Below are positions 1-8,357 of a stretch of 64,000 bases of DNA, one piece after another (position 1 is the first letter of the stretch; every line of letters begins with the position of its first letter). Position numbers and translations under genes: made by a program. The stretch lies in NCBI GenBank assembly GCA_031296105.1, contig JARLGJ010000016.1:1-64000 (forward strand). Reading direction: 5' to 3'. The DNA is from Acidobacteriota bacterium (GTDB taxonomy: Bacteria; Acidobacteriota; Terriglobia; Terriglobales; Acidobacteriaceae). The notes beneath the pieces are model-generated. The model did no database searches. It was given only the letters and a program-made list of their open reading frames with translations, and had not been told where the DNA came from.

Positions 1-117
1 GATTACTCCGGAAAACTAAGCTTCGACGATAAGCCCGTCAAGCAGCCTTCGCGGTGGACTCACACGGAATTGCACACTTTCGCACAGAAAATTTGCGGAG
101 AGGCTGCGGCGCAATAG
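1..117 (+). CDS. C-terminal end of an unidentified gene (partial, left edge)
   Basis: Frame 1 is open from the first base through 38 codons to a TAG at 115-117, while the other two forward frames stop within about 40 bases. It ends directly before a strong hairpin that could terminate it from the left and ppa from the right. The visible tail (ending in GEAAAQ) matches nothing I recognise. It could equally be chance open sequence, so the call is tentative. Confidence 0.35.
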   Translation, partial: DYSGKLSFDDKPVKQPSRWTHTELHTFAQKICGEAAAQ

Positions 118-141
118 AAAAGCGGCCCCGAAGGGCCGCTG
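115..141 (-). terminator. Rho-independent terminator of ppa, possibly bidirectional
   Basis: An 8-bp stem, AGCGGCCC (121-128) with GGGCCGCT (133-140), encloses a 4-base loop. Read on the minus strand it is followed by a short T-rich run. It lies just downstream of the ppa stop codon and also right after the stop of the partial plus-strand frame at the left edge. Confidence 0.75.
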
Positions 142-162
142 AAACTGACGGAATGGCGTGTG

Positions 163-708
163 CTACTTGCTGAAACCGGCGCGGCGCTGATGGCTGTAGG
201 CAGCCAGCGCGGACTCGATGACCGGGTAAGCCGACTCCGGCGACTCGATCTCTTCCACCTCGACGGCCTTGCCCTCGAGCAGCTTGTAGTCCTGGAAGAA
301 GCGGCGCAGCATCATCAGGCGATGCGGAGGCATCTCCTTGGCGTCCTTGTAGCTGGCAAACTCGGGATCCTTGCTGGCCACGGCAATCACCTTGTGATCC
401 CTCTTGCCACCGTCGATCATCGTCATCAAGCCCACGGTGCGGGCCTGGATGAGAGTGAGCGGCACCACCGGCTCCTGGCAAAACACCAGCACGTCAAGAG
501 GATCGTCGTCCTCCGCCAGCGTCTGCGGAATGAATCCGTAGTTGGCCGGGTAATAGACGGCCGAGTACAGAATGCGGTCCAGCTTAATGAGGCCGCTCGT
601 CTTGTCCAGCTCATACTTCACGCTGGAGCCAAACGGAATCTCGATGACGGCATTGAATTCGACCGGGATATTTTCACCCGGCGTGATGTCATGCCATGCA
701 TGAATCAT
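163..708 (-). CDS. ppa: Inorganic pyrophosphatase
   Basis: This is a cytoplasmic family I inorganic pyrophosphatase, which hydrolyses diphosphate to phosphate and so pulls biosynthetic reactions forward. The 181 residues match the usual bacterial length (about 175-180). The family signature is clear: the E/K core near residues 20-31 ([11 protein letters not shown]), the [11 protein letters not shown] segment, and the metal-binding cluster [10 protein letters not shown] with its three conserved aspartates. The ATG is preceded by GGGGTGA at good spacing. The gene is monocistronic, ends at its own terminator and diverges from murJ. I have little doubt about function. Confidence 0.97.
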   Translation of the reverse strand: MIHAWHDITPGENIPVEFNAVIEIPFGSSVKYELDKTSGLIKLDRILYSAVYYPANYGFIPQTLAEDDDPLDVLVFCQEPVVPLTLIQARTVGLMTMIDGGKRDHKVIAVASKDPEFASYKDAKEMPPHRLMMLRRFFQDYKLLEGKAVEVEEIESPESAYPVIESALAAYSHQRRAGFSK

Positions 709-826
709 GATCAGTTCACCCCTATTGAATCGTGGTATCTAGGGATATTGTACTGAATCCGGCGCTTCTGTGTGGCGCGCGGCGGGCTGGGCGGAGCTTC
801 GCGTGTAAAATCGAGCCAGTCCAGCC

Positions 827-2434
827 ATGCGCGAAAACACCTCCGACGCCGCCCCTCCGAAGCCCCGCCGCACACGGGCCGCAGCCGCCATGGTGGCCTC
901 CGGAATCCTCCTGAGCCGCCTTAGCGGGCTCATTCGCGAGCGCGTTTTTGCCCACTACCTGGGCGCTTCCATGGCCGCCGACGTCTATCGCGTCGCCTTC
1001 CGCGTGCCCAATATGCTGCAAAATCTGTTGGGCGAAGGCGTGCTCTCGGCGTCGTTCATTCCGGTGTATGCGCGACTGCGCGCCGAGGGGCGCGTAAAAG
1101 AAGCCAACGAGTTAGCCGAGGCAATCTTCGCCCTGCTGGCCATGGTGGCCAGCGTCATCGTCGCCCTGGGAATTCTCTGCGCGCCATTTTTAGTCAGTTT
1201 GCTGGCGCTGGGTTATTCGGGAGAAAAACGCGAACTGGCTGTTGCCCTGGTGCGCATCGTCTTTCCTGGCACGGGCTTGCTGGTGTTTTCCGCCTGGTGC
1301 CTGGGCGTGCTCAACAGCCATGGCCGGTTCTTTCTCAGCTACGCCTCGCCGGTGATGATGAACGTGGCCATGATTGCCGCGCTCTTGTGGCAGGGCGGAC
1401 TGCACGGCCACGGTGCCGTCAGCCTGGCCTACACGCTCTCCTGGGCCTCGGTGGCCGGAGCCGTGCTGCAATTCGGCGTGCAGGCGCCCACGGTGTGCAA
1501 GTACCTGCGCCCATTGAACTGGAATCCGCGGCTGGGCTCGATGCATGTGGCGGCCGTGGTGGCGGCCTTTGTGCCGGTGTTCATCAGCCGCGGCGTGTTT
1601 CAGCTCTCCGGCTTCATCGACCTGGAACTGGCCAGCTTTCTGCCCTCGGGCAATGCGCTGCTGGGCTACGCGCAAACGCTCTACATGCTGCCGGTCTCGC
1701 TGTTCGGCATGTCGATCTCGGCCGCCGAGTTGCCCGCCATGTCCAGCGCCCTGGGCAGTGAGGTGGAGATTGCCGCCACGCTGCGCACGCGCCTTTCCGC
1801 GGGATTGCAAAAGATCGCCTTCTTCGTCGTGCCCTCGGCCGTGGCATTTCTGGCCCTGGGCAACGTGGTGGCCGCCACGCTCTACCGCACGGGACGCTTT
1901 GGCGAACAGGATGTGTTGTTCGTGTGGGCGGCGCTGGCCGGCTCCGGCGTGGGCCTGCTGGCGCAGACCATGGGACGCCTTTACTCCTCCACCTTTTACG
2001 CTCTGCGCGACACGCGCACCCCGCTGCACTATGCCCTGGTACGCGTGGCGCTGACCCTGTGCCTGGGCTACGCGTTTTCCATCCCCTTGCCGCGCGCGCT
2101 GGGCATTGACATGAACTGGGGCGTGGCCGGCTTGACCTCGTCGGCCGGCATTGCCGGATGGGTGGAGTTCCTTTTGCTGCGCCGCGGATTGCAGCGCCGC
2201 ATTGGCCGCGTGGAGTTTGCCGCCTCGCGGTTGCTGAAGCTGTGGGCCTCCGCGCTACTGGCGGCCGCCGTGGCCTTTGCCCTGGAGCGCGTGCTGCCGC
2301 GCGGCCACGCCGTGCTGGGCGGCCTGCTGATTCTGGGAGTGTATGGAGTCGCGTATCTGCTGACGGCCCAGGGATTGGGCGTCGCGGTAGGGATGGATAG
2401 TTTGTTGCAGCGCCTGGGCGTGCGCCGCCGCTAA
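827..2434 (+). CDS. murJ: Lipid II flippase MurJ (MviN family)
   Basis: This polytopic inner-membrane protein of the MOP superfamily is predicted to flip lipid II for peptidoglycan synthesis. It has 535 residues, the expected length, and about 14 hydrophobic segments. The N-terminus holds the family pattern: an ASGILLSRLSGLIRERVFAHYLG segment followed by ADVYRVAFRVPNMLQNLLGEGVLSASFIPVY, which carries the conserved arginines and the RVPN(M)L.L..G motif. The ATG at 827 follows a short leader in which TAAAAT (806-811) could be a -10 element. The gene converges on the small gene at 2439, with only 4 bases between the stops. Confidence 0.95.
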   Translation: MRENTSDAAPPKPRRTRAAAAMVASGILLSRLSGLIRERVFAHYLGASMAADVYRVAFRVPNMLQNLLGEGVLSASFIPVYARLRAEGRVKEANELAEAIFALLAMVASVIVALGILCAPFLVSLLALGYSGEKRELAVALVRIVFPGTGLLVFSAWCLGVLNSHGRFFLSYASPVMMNVAMIAALLWQGGLHGHGAVSLAYTLSWASVAGAVLQFGVQAPTVCKYLRPLNWNPRLGSMHVAAVVAAFVPVFISRGVFQLSGFIDLELASFLPSGNALLGYAQTLYMLPVSLFGMSISAAELPAMSSALGSEVEIAATLRTRLSAGLQKIAFFVVPSAVAFLALGNVVAATLYRTGRFGEQDVLFVWAALAGSGVGLLAQTMGRLYSSTFYALRDTRTPLHYALVRVALTLCLGYAFSIPLPRALGIDMNWGVAGLTSSAGIAGWVEFLLLRRGLQRRIGRVEFAASRLLKLWASALLAAAVAFALERVLPRGHAVLGGLLILGVYGVAYLLTAQGLGVAVGMDSLLQRLGVRRR

Positions 2435-2438
2435 ACAG

Positions 2439-2666
2439 CTAAACGGCGCTGCGCAGCGGCGTCTTGATGACCTTCATCGCGTTCCAGTCATAGACAAAGC
2501 GCTTGCCGCAATCCACGCAGACCACGTAGTGCGAACACGGTGGCAGTTCCTCCTGCCAATCCAGATGAACCTCACCCTCCGACCGCGCCAGCACCGCCGG
2601 GTAAGGCACCGACAAACGGGCGTGACTGCAACCCAGACCCATCATGCTCCAAACTTTTTCCAGCAT
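2439..2666 (-). CDS. Small cysteine-containing hypothetical protein
   Basis: This is a 75-residue protein with no recognised family. Near residues 43-55 it has a CSHYVVCVDCGKRF segment, in which CVDCG looks like half of a zinc ribbon. Another cysteine sits at residue 13. Support for a real gene comes from a good ribosome site (AGGCAGGGAAC) ahead of the ATG, codon use like its neighbours, and a position neatly convergent with murJ. I infer a small metal-binding or structural protein but cannot assign a function. Confidence 0.65.
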   Translation of the reverse strand: MLEKVWSMMGLGCSHARLSVPYPAVLARSEGEVHLDWQEELPPCSHYVVCVDCGKRFVYDWNAMKVIKTPLRSAV

Positions 2667-2777
2667 GGTTCCCTGCCTTTCACCTGCAAAGTCTTTCGTG
2701 GCCCGGTAACGCTTGGGTTGCGAGCGGAAGCCGGGACCTGTCCAATGCCGGGCCCGGCTTTTCCGCCTGAGTTGCTG

Positions 2778-3272
2778 CTAAACGGCGCGCGCGGCTTTCT
2801 CCTCGCCGGCGGCCTTGCGAATGTCGATGCCGCCCTTGAAGAACGCTCCGTCCTCGATGCTGATGCGCTGCGCGATGACGTCGCCCACCAGCGTGCCCTC
2901 GTTGCGGATGTCCACCCGGTCGCTGGCCGTGACGTTGCCGTTCACCTTGCCGAGAATCACGATCTCGCGCGCCACAACGTCGGCGTCCACCGTGCCGTTG
3001 CGGCCCACGGTAACGCGATGGCCCGGCAAATGGATGGAACCTTCCACCCGTCCATCGATAAACAAACTCTCCGAACCCGAAACCTCACCCTTGACGATCA
3101 GGGCCTTCCCGATCGACGCCTGCTCTCCAGTACCCGTGCCGGCAAGGCTCGCCGCGCGCGGTGCGGGTGTGTTGTTGTACTCCGGCACCGGCGGGTTCGC
3201 CACCGGCGTGGCGGGACGCTTCACATCGGCAGTCGGGGTTGTATTTCCAGACGAAGTTGACGGCTTCCACAT
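2778..3272 (-). CDS. Bactofilin family cytoskeletal protein
   Basis: The 164 residues have the bactofilin layout. A Pro/Thr-rich flexible N-terminus (about residues 1-48) precedes a right-handed beta-helix core (about 50-150) with repeating short strands (KGEVSGSESLFIDGRVEGSI, then VTVGRNGTVDADVVAREIVILGKVNGNV), and a short charged tail follows. Bactofilins polymerise without nucleotide and scaffold cell-wall or polarity functions. No peptidoglycan hydrolase, the common partner, is adjacent. Only about 110 bases separate the stop from the small gene at 2439, so the two could be cotranscribed. Confidence 0.9.
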   Translation of the reverse strand: MWKPSTSSGNTTPTADVKRPATPVANPPVPEYNNTPAPRAASLAGTGTGEQASIGKALIVKGEVSGSESLFIDGRVEGSIHLPGHRVTVGRNGTVDADVVAREIVILGKVNGNVTASDRVDIRNEGTLVGDVIAQRISIEDGAFFKGGIDIRKAAGEEKAARAV

Positions 3273-3510
3273 AAAGACAGAAATCCTTTCCTGTTTCGAA
3301 TTGCACTTACCCTGCCACAGTCCGGCAATTTGCTAAACAACACGTAATGTACGCGCTCTCAGCTATTTCCGAATTTCGTGTCACCCAATGGGACGAGTGC
3401 GACTGGGCTTCTTCACGCAATATATTCCTGCACCGGGTAGTTTCTGCACTCCTGTTGGGCGCCTGGCTGAGGAAATCTTTGTCCGCACGCGTTACCATCA
3501 GCCTGTCAAG

Positions 3511-5979
3511 ATGATCAGCGAACGCGAACTTCTGGAACATATTGCCGGCCAGCCGCAACAAGCCGCCGGCTACAAACAACTTGTGCGCGAGCTTGCCCTG
3601 CGCGGCCGCGACCGGCCCGAATTGGAACACCTGCTGGCCGAACTGGTGGTGCGCGGCAAGCTGGTGCTGGTGGCGCGCGACCGTTATGCCGTAGCTTCGG
3701 CGGCGGTGAACCGCAACCTGGTGGTGGGCACGCTCACCATGCATCGCGACGGCTTTGGCTTTGTGCGCCCTTTGGACCGCGAGGTTCGCGAGCGCCTGGA
3801 CGGCGACGTCTTCATCCCGCCCTTTAACGTGGGCGAGGCCATGCACGGCGACCAGGTGCTGGCGGAGCTTTCTCCGCACTCGCGCGAAGGCCGCTACGAG
3901 GGCCGCATTGTGCGCGTAATGGAGCGCGCCCATGCCACCGTGGTGGGCACCTTCCACTACGGACCGCGGCAAAACTTTGTGCGCCCCATGGATGACCGCA
4001 TCAAGATGGACGTCATCATCCCCGAAGGCGCCGAGGTGGTTCCCGCACAATCCGCCCACGAGGCCGAAGACCGCGTGATTGGCTCGGAGGCCGGACGCCG
4101 CGCCTGGGACGACCTGGAAGGGCTGGTGGTGGATTGCGAGATCACCGAATGGCCAACCTCCAGCAAGAATCCCCGCGGCCGCGTGGTGGAGGTGCTGGGC
4201 CACGAAGACGACTTCGGCGTGGACGTCGAAATCATCATCCGCAAGCATCACCTGCCGCACCACTTTGCCCCTTCGGCCATTGCCGAGGCCAAGGCCATGA
4301 AGCCGGAGTTGCCGGAAGCCGAGCTGATGCGCCGCCGCGACTTCCGCGAGCTGCCCATTGTCACCATCGACGGAGAAACCGCGCGCGACTTTGACGACGC
4401 CGTGCTGGTGCGCAAAACCGGCGCGGGCTATGAACTGCAAGTCCACATTGCCGACGTGGCCCACTATGTGCACCCCGGCATGGACATCGACCGCGAAGCC
4501 GAGATTCGCGGCACCAGCGTCTATTTCCCCGACCGTGCCATTCCCATGCTGCCCGTGGAGCTTTCCACCGACCTGTGCTCGCTGCGTCCGCAGGTGGATC
4601 GCCTCACCATGTCCTGCGTGATGCAGATGGACGGACGCGGCGAAATTCAGTCCTTCGAACTGATGCCCGGCGTCATCCGCAGCGCCCGCCGCATGACCTA
4701 CACCGCCGTGCAGCAGGTGCTGGACGGCGACGAAGCGGCACGCACCGAGTACGCACCGCTCGTCGAGAATTTTCTGCTCATGCAGGAACTGGCGGTGATC
4801 CTCAACGAGAAGCGCCAGCGGCGCGGCTCCATTGACTTCGACCTGCCCGAGCCGCTCATCGAGTTTGACGCCAACGGACTGATGCAGGGCGTCACCCGCT
4901 CCGAGCGCCTGTTTGCCAACCGCCTGATTGAGGAGTTCATGCTGGCGGCCAACGAAACCGTGGCCACCTACCTGGAGCAGAAGGGCGTGGCCAGCCTGTA
5001 CCGCGTACACGAGCCGCCCGACCCCAAGCGCGTGTATGAGTTCGAGAACCTGGCCGCCGCCTTTGGCTACTCGCTGGGCATTGGCGCGCTGCCCGTGGCG
5101 CGCTTCCGCATGAAGCCCGATCACCGTCCGGCCAACGCGCGTTCCACCGCGCACCGCAGCAAACCGCAGGACGTGGAATTGCCGCAGGAAGTATCCATTA
5201 CGCCGACGATGTATCAGAAGCTGGCGGACAAAATTGCAGGCAAGCCCGAGGAGCGCATTCTGAGCTACCTGATGCTGCGCTCGCTGCGCCAGGCACGCTA
5301 CTCCGAGATCAACGACGGACACTTTGCGCTGGCCGCCACCTGCTACACGCACTTCACCTCGCCCATCCGCCGCTACCCGGACCTGCTGGTGCACCGCATC
5401 CTGAAGGCCGTGCTGGTGGAGGCGCCAGAACACGTGGAAGGCAAGCTCGCCATTGGACAGGGCGGCCATGTGGAACAGAAGGCAGAAAAATTGTGGTCGG
5501 CCATGGCGGCGGCCAAGCCGGAGACAAAAAAGAAGCGCGCACCCGCGGAAATTGCCAGCCCCATTCCCGAAGACACCCTGCACCACCAGGCCGAGGACGC
5601 CAGCTTTGCCGAGCGCCGCGCCGACCAGGCCGAGCGCGAGCTAGTGGAGTGGAAGAAGACCAAGTTCATGGCCGACCGCGTGGGCGAAGACTTCGACGGC
5701 CTCATCGTCAGCATCACCAAATACGGCATCTTCGTCGAGTTGACCGAGCTGTTCGTCGAGGGCCTGATTCCGTTGAACTCGATGTTCGACGACCGCTACA
5801 CCTTCCACGAAAACACGCGGCAGATCATTGGCCAACGGACGCGGCGCACGTTCTCCCTGGGAGACCGCCTGCGCGTGGTGCTGGACCGCATTGACCCCGT
5901 GGAGCGCAAGCTGCAATTCAGCATCTTCGAGGAACATCCCGCGCCGCGCCGGCGGGAAAAGAAGCGCCGGCACTACTGA
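3511..5979 (+). CDS. rnr: Ribonuclease R (RNB-family 3'-5' exoribonuclease)
   Basis: A processive cytoplasmic exoribonuclease that degrades structured RNA. Of the longer open frame I chose the internal ATG at 3511 because the N-terminal winged-helix domain starts there (MISERELLEHIAG). The product is then 822 residues, a normal RNase R length. Domains in order are the helix-turn-helix, cold-shock OB folds (about residues 70-230), the RNB catalytic domain with DGETARDFDDAV containing the metal-binding aspartates, the FTSPIRRYPDLLVHR signature, and a C-terminal S1 domain (DFDGLIVSITKYGIFVEL). About 40 Lys/Ala/Pro-rich residues sit between RNB and S1 and look like an insertion. Confidence 0.95.
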   Translation: MISERELLEHIAGQPQQAAGYKQLVRELALRGRDRPELEHLLAELVVRGKLVLVARDRYAVASAAVNRNLVVGTLTMHRDGFGFVRPLDREVRERLDGDVFIPPFNVGEAMHGDQVLAELSPHSREGRYEGRIVRVMERAHATVVGTFHYGPRQNFVRPMDDRIKMDVIIPEGAEVVPAQSAHEAEDRVIGSEAGRRAWDDLEGLVVDCEITEWPTSSKNPRGRVVEVLGHEDDFGVDVEIIIRKHHLPHHFAPSAIAEAKAMKPELPEAELMRRRDFRELPIVTIDGETARDFDDAVLVRKTGAGYELQVHIADVAHYVHPGMDIDREAEIRGTSVYFPDRAIPMLPVELSTDLCSLRPQVDRLTMSCVMQMDGRGEIQSFELMPGVIRSARRMTYTAVQQVLDGDEAARTEYAPLVENFLLMQELAVILNEKRQRRGSIDFDLPEPLIEFDANGLMQGVTRSERLFANRLIEEFMLAANETVATYLEQKGVASLYRVHEPPDPKRVYEFENLAAAFGYSLGIGALPVARFRMKPDHRPANARSTAHRSKPQDVELPQEVSITPTMYQKLADKIAGKPEERILSYLMLRSLRQARYSEINDGHFALAATCYTHFTSPIRRYPDLLVHRILKAVLVEAPEHVEGKLAIGQGGHVEQKAEKLWSAMAAAKPETKKKRAPAEIASPIPEDTLHHQAEDASFAERRADQAERELVEWKKTKFMADRVGEDFDGLIVSITKYGIFVELTELFVEGLIPLNSMFDDRYTFHENTRQIIGQRTRRTFSLGDRLRVVLDRIDPVERKLQFSIFEEHPAPRRREKKRRHY

Positions 5980-6013
5980 GCAACGCCTGGCGAGGCCCGC
6001 GGCGGAATCCGAT

Positions 6014-6044
6014 TTGCGCGCCCGGGCATCTCTCCTAGTACAAT
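6014..6044 (+). promoter_or_regulatory. Candidate sigma-70 promoter for the YggX-type gene
   Basis: A TTGCGC (-35-like) at 6014-6019 and a TACAAT (-10) at 6039-6044 are separated by 19 bases, about 35 bases before the ATG at 6080. The -10 is good, while the -35 and spacing are mediocre. Confidence 0.4.
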
Positions 6045-6079
6045 CGGAAAAGCGACTTTCATTCGCGAGGAATTGGCAG

Positions 6080-6346
6080 ATGGCACACATGGTGCAGTGC
6101 GTGAAGCTGGGACGCGAGGCCGAGGGCCTCGACGAAGCTCCCTTCGACGGTCCTTTGGGCCAGAAGATCTATGACAGCGTGAGCAAGGAAGCCTGGGAAG
6201 GCTGGCAGGGCCACATGAAGATGCTGCTCAACGAGTACCGTTTGCAGCCCTGGAAGAAAGAACACCAGGACTTTATTGTGCAGCAGATGGAACAGTATTT
6301 CTTCGGCACGGGCGCAGAGGCTCCCGAAGGCTACAAGCCGCAGTAA
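6080..6346 (+). CDS. Fe(2+)-trafficking / oxidative-damage protection protein, YggX family
   Basis: This small (88-residue) cytosolic protein aligns by eye with YggX. It has the early conserved cysteine (VQCVKL), the REAEGLD segment, GPLGQKIYDSVSKEAWEGW, the MLLNEYRL segment and a C-terminal EGYKPQ. YggX-type proteins are linked to iron handling and protection of Fe-S clusters. I start at the ATG at 6080, behind CGAGGAATTGGC, because upstream residues of the open frame are antisense-like. A 9-bp hairpin without a T-run follows the stop. Confidence 0.88.
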   Translation: MAHMVQCVKLGREAEGLDEAPFDGPLGQKIYDSVSKEAWEGWQGHMKMLLNEYRLQPWKKEHQDFIVQQMEQYFFGTGAEAPEGYKPQ

Positions 6347-6364
6347 GCCAGGGATTTCACGGGT

Positions 6365-6391
6365 CCGGAGACGTCCGCAGGGCGTCTCCGG
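6365..6391 (+). terminator. Hairpin after the YggX-type gene
   Basis: A perfect 9-bp inverted repeat (CCGGAGACG / CGTCTCCGG) with a 9-base loop lies about 20 bases after the stop. It lacks a T-run, so it may stabilise the transcript end rather than act as a classic terminator. Confidence 0.4.
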
Positions 6392-6498
6392 CAGCTCGAA
6401 CCGGAAATCCGCGAAAGGCTTTGGCGTTTTCCACTGCGCCGCCGCCCGGGCAGTGCTAAAATTGATTTACCCCTTCGGTGCGCCTGCACTGAAAACGT

Positions 6499-6575
6499 CG
6501 GGATGTGGCTCAGCCTGGTAGAGCACTCGCTTGGGGTGCGAGGGGTCGGCAGTTCAAATCTGCCCATCCCGACCA
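6499..6575 (+). tRNA. tRNA-Pro (anticodon GGG)
   Basis: A 77-base cloverleaf begins with CGGGATG pairing to CATCCCG, discriminator A and an encoded CCA. The D-arm is GCTC/GAGC and the anticodon stem is CTCGC/GCGAG around the loop TTGGGGT, giving anticodon GGG. The T-arm is GGCAG-TTCAAAT-CTGCC. The 5' C and discriminator A fit proline tRNAs. A T-rich stretch follows immediately. Confidence 0.97.
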
Positions 6576-6731
6576 TTTTTTCCCTCTTGAATTTTTTGTT
6601 CACGGAAGGCTCTGCTGGGCCGGCCGCGAGCACCCCAATCCTTTCAGCGCAACCCAAACAAAACATGTCTCGATGGTTGGCGGAGCGCAGTTGAGAACGG
6701 CTACGCTCCGCGTGGCTTTCCGGGCTGTGTT

Positions 6732-7793
6732 TTATTCCGGAGGCTGATGCGCCAGGATACGGCGGGCGTCGGAGTCGCTCACCGTCTTGCCATACACTTC
6801 CGAGTAAAAGTGCTGCATCTCCTTCACCATGTCCCAATCCTTGAACTGCTCGGGATAGAACAACTTCGCCATGTAAATCATCAGCAGCACATTCTCATTG
6901 CTGGCATGATCCCAGGCATAGACGCCCTGCGGCAGCAGATAGACCTTGCCGTTTTTCACCGCGCGCAGCTTGGCAATCTCCGGTTCCTTATTCACCATGT
7001 CGGCCGAATCCGCGAGCCCGCTCACCAGAATGATGTCCGGATCCCAGCTCACCACCTGCGCCACCGTTGCCTGGGCGTGATTGTCGTCGAGTGCCTGGGA
7101 AACGTAACGGCCGCCGGCGACCTCCACATTCCAGTTCATCACGCTGCCCCGGCCCTGCCCGAAGAGAATGTTGGAGCGCATGCCGCCGTAGTAGACCTTG
7201 GGCCGCCTGGAGGCGTCAATTTTGGAGGTGATCGCCAGGATCTGGTTCACCTTCTTTTCGAAGTAGGCGTTATAGCGGTCGGCGCGCACCTTCGCTTCCG
7301 GCCCCAGCAAGTTGCCGAAAAAGCTGACCTGCTCCTGGAAATCCTTGATGAAATCCGCTTCGGTCATCGGCCTGCGAGCGGCATCAAAGGCGCAGGCTGT
7401 CGTCAACCCCGCCTTGGCGAAGGGATCCTGCCGGGTCATGCCGGGCGTGAAGAGCACCACGTCCACCTTCATCTCCTTCAACTTCTCGGGAGCGACCATG
7501 CCAATTCTGGCATTCTTGATTTCTGGAAACAGCTTGTATGCCCAAGGCGATTGTTGAGCCATCGTCACAAGCACCCGTCCCTCACCCAGGGTCATGATTT
7601 TTTCCGGCGACACACAATGCGCCGCGGCAATGCGTTCAGGATGCACTGGCACCGTGACCTTGTTGCCGCACATGTCGGTGATTGTTTTTTGGCCGCCCTC
7701 ATCAGCCGCATAGGCCGGCACGGCAGCGGCCTGCATGCCCGCAAGCAGCGCCGCGCCCGCGGCAAATCCGTAAAACGCACGAAAAATCCGCAT
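6732..7793 (-). CDS. Periplasmic binding protein of an iron-siderophore/cobalamin-type ABC transporter (orphan)
   Basis: The 353-residue product has a signal peptide (MRIFRAFYGFAAGAALLAGM...YA) and a class III binding-protein fold like FepB/BtuF. It begins TITDMCGNKVTVPVHPERI, the typical strand opening (family: D..G..V.VP..P.RI), followed by an ATVAQVVSWDPDIILVSG segment matching the family's ...L..L.PD.I... region. I chose the ATG at 7793 because it gives the signal peptide and follows AGGAGAAGGAAG. No permease or ATPase gene is next to it, so it must work with components elsewhere or act as a sensor or scavenger. The ligand is not readable. Unusual cysteines lie in MCG and AHCVS. Confidence 0.75.
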   Translation of the reverse strand: MRIFRAFYGFAAGAALLAGMQAAAVPAYAADEGGQKTITDMCGNKVTVPVHPERIAAAHCVSPEKIMTLGEGRVLVTMAQQSPWAYKLFPEIKNARIGMVAPEKLKEMKVDVVLFTPGMTRQDPFAKAGLTTACAFDAARRPMTEADFIKDFQEQVSFFGNLLGPEAKVRADRYNAYFEKKVNQILAITSKIDASRRPKVYYGGMRSNILFGQGRGSVMNWNVEVAGGRYVSQALDDNHAQATVAQVVSWDPDIILVSGLADSADMVNKEPEIAKLRAVKNGKVYLLPQGVYAWDHASNENVLLMIYMAKLFYPEQFKDWDMVKEMQHFYSEVYGKTVSDSDARRILAHQPPE

Positions 7794-8357
7794 GTTTCTT
7801 CCTTCTCCTCTGCCGCCACCTGCACGGTGACGGCGGACTGCCACTCCGGAAACAGCCGCACACCGGGCGCAAATAGAGCCGCAGTTTGCGTGCGTTAGGC
7901 CCTGGAAACGGCAATTGTCTTTAATGAACGATAGTAGAAATTTATAAACGACAACTCCGTGAGCGATAGTAAGAGCCTGCAACGCTCGCGTCAACGGAAT
8001 TTTGGCGTTTCCGCGCAGCTCATTCTCCTGGAAGTGCGGGCGATCGCCAACCGCGGCAGAGGGCGGAACCATTCAGTGTCTCGCACCGCGTCCGGCGAGG
8101 CGTGGGGCGCTGAATTCAACTGGCAGATGAGCCGTCCAATGGTAAGCTTTTGCCTTGTTTCTCAGTGGAGATCAAATCTGTGAACCGTCGCGAATTCCGT
8201 GAAATGGCGGGCGGTTCACGCAATGCGATTTTCGTTGAGTGGGGCTTTCAAGTAGCGGTCTTCTCCGAGTGCTTGCGGCGATGCCATCCAACAGCCCCAC
8301 TCAGGCCCAACTGCGGGGCTTGAATGGGCCACCCGCCTCAACTTTTTCAGACCTTGA
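7794..8357. other. Gene-free 564-bp stretch with direct and inverted repeats
   Basis: No convincing ORF is present. The sequence CGATAGTA occurs twice, at 7929-7936 and 7964-7971, exactly 35 bp apart on the same face of the helix. It lies in an AT-rich patch about 140-180 bp ahead of the binding-protein gene and could form an operator. Further on, GTGAACCG (8180-8187) pairs with CGGTTCAC (8212-8219), and GAGTGGGGCT (8237-8246) pairs with AGCCCCACTC (8293-8302). The RNA could therefore be strongly structured on either strand. No known riboswitch consensus was recognised. Confidence 0.5.

Noticed and set aside
3307..5586. 759-codon minus-strand open frame opposite rnr
   Set aside because: It is a shadow of the GC-rich rnr codons: His/Gly/Val-rich composition, no domain, and rnr on the other strand is unmistakable.
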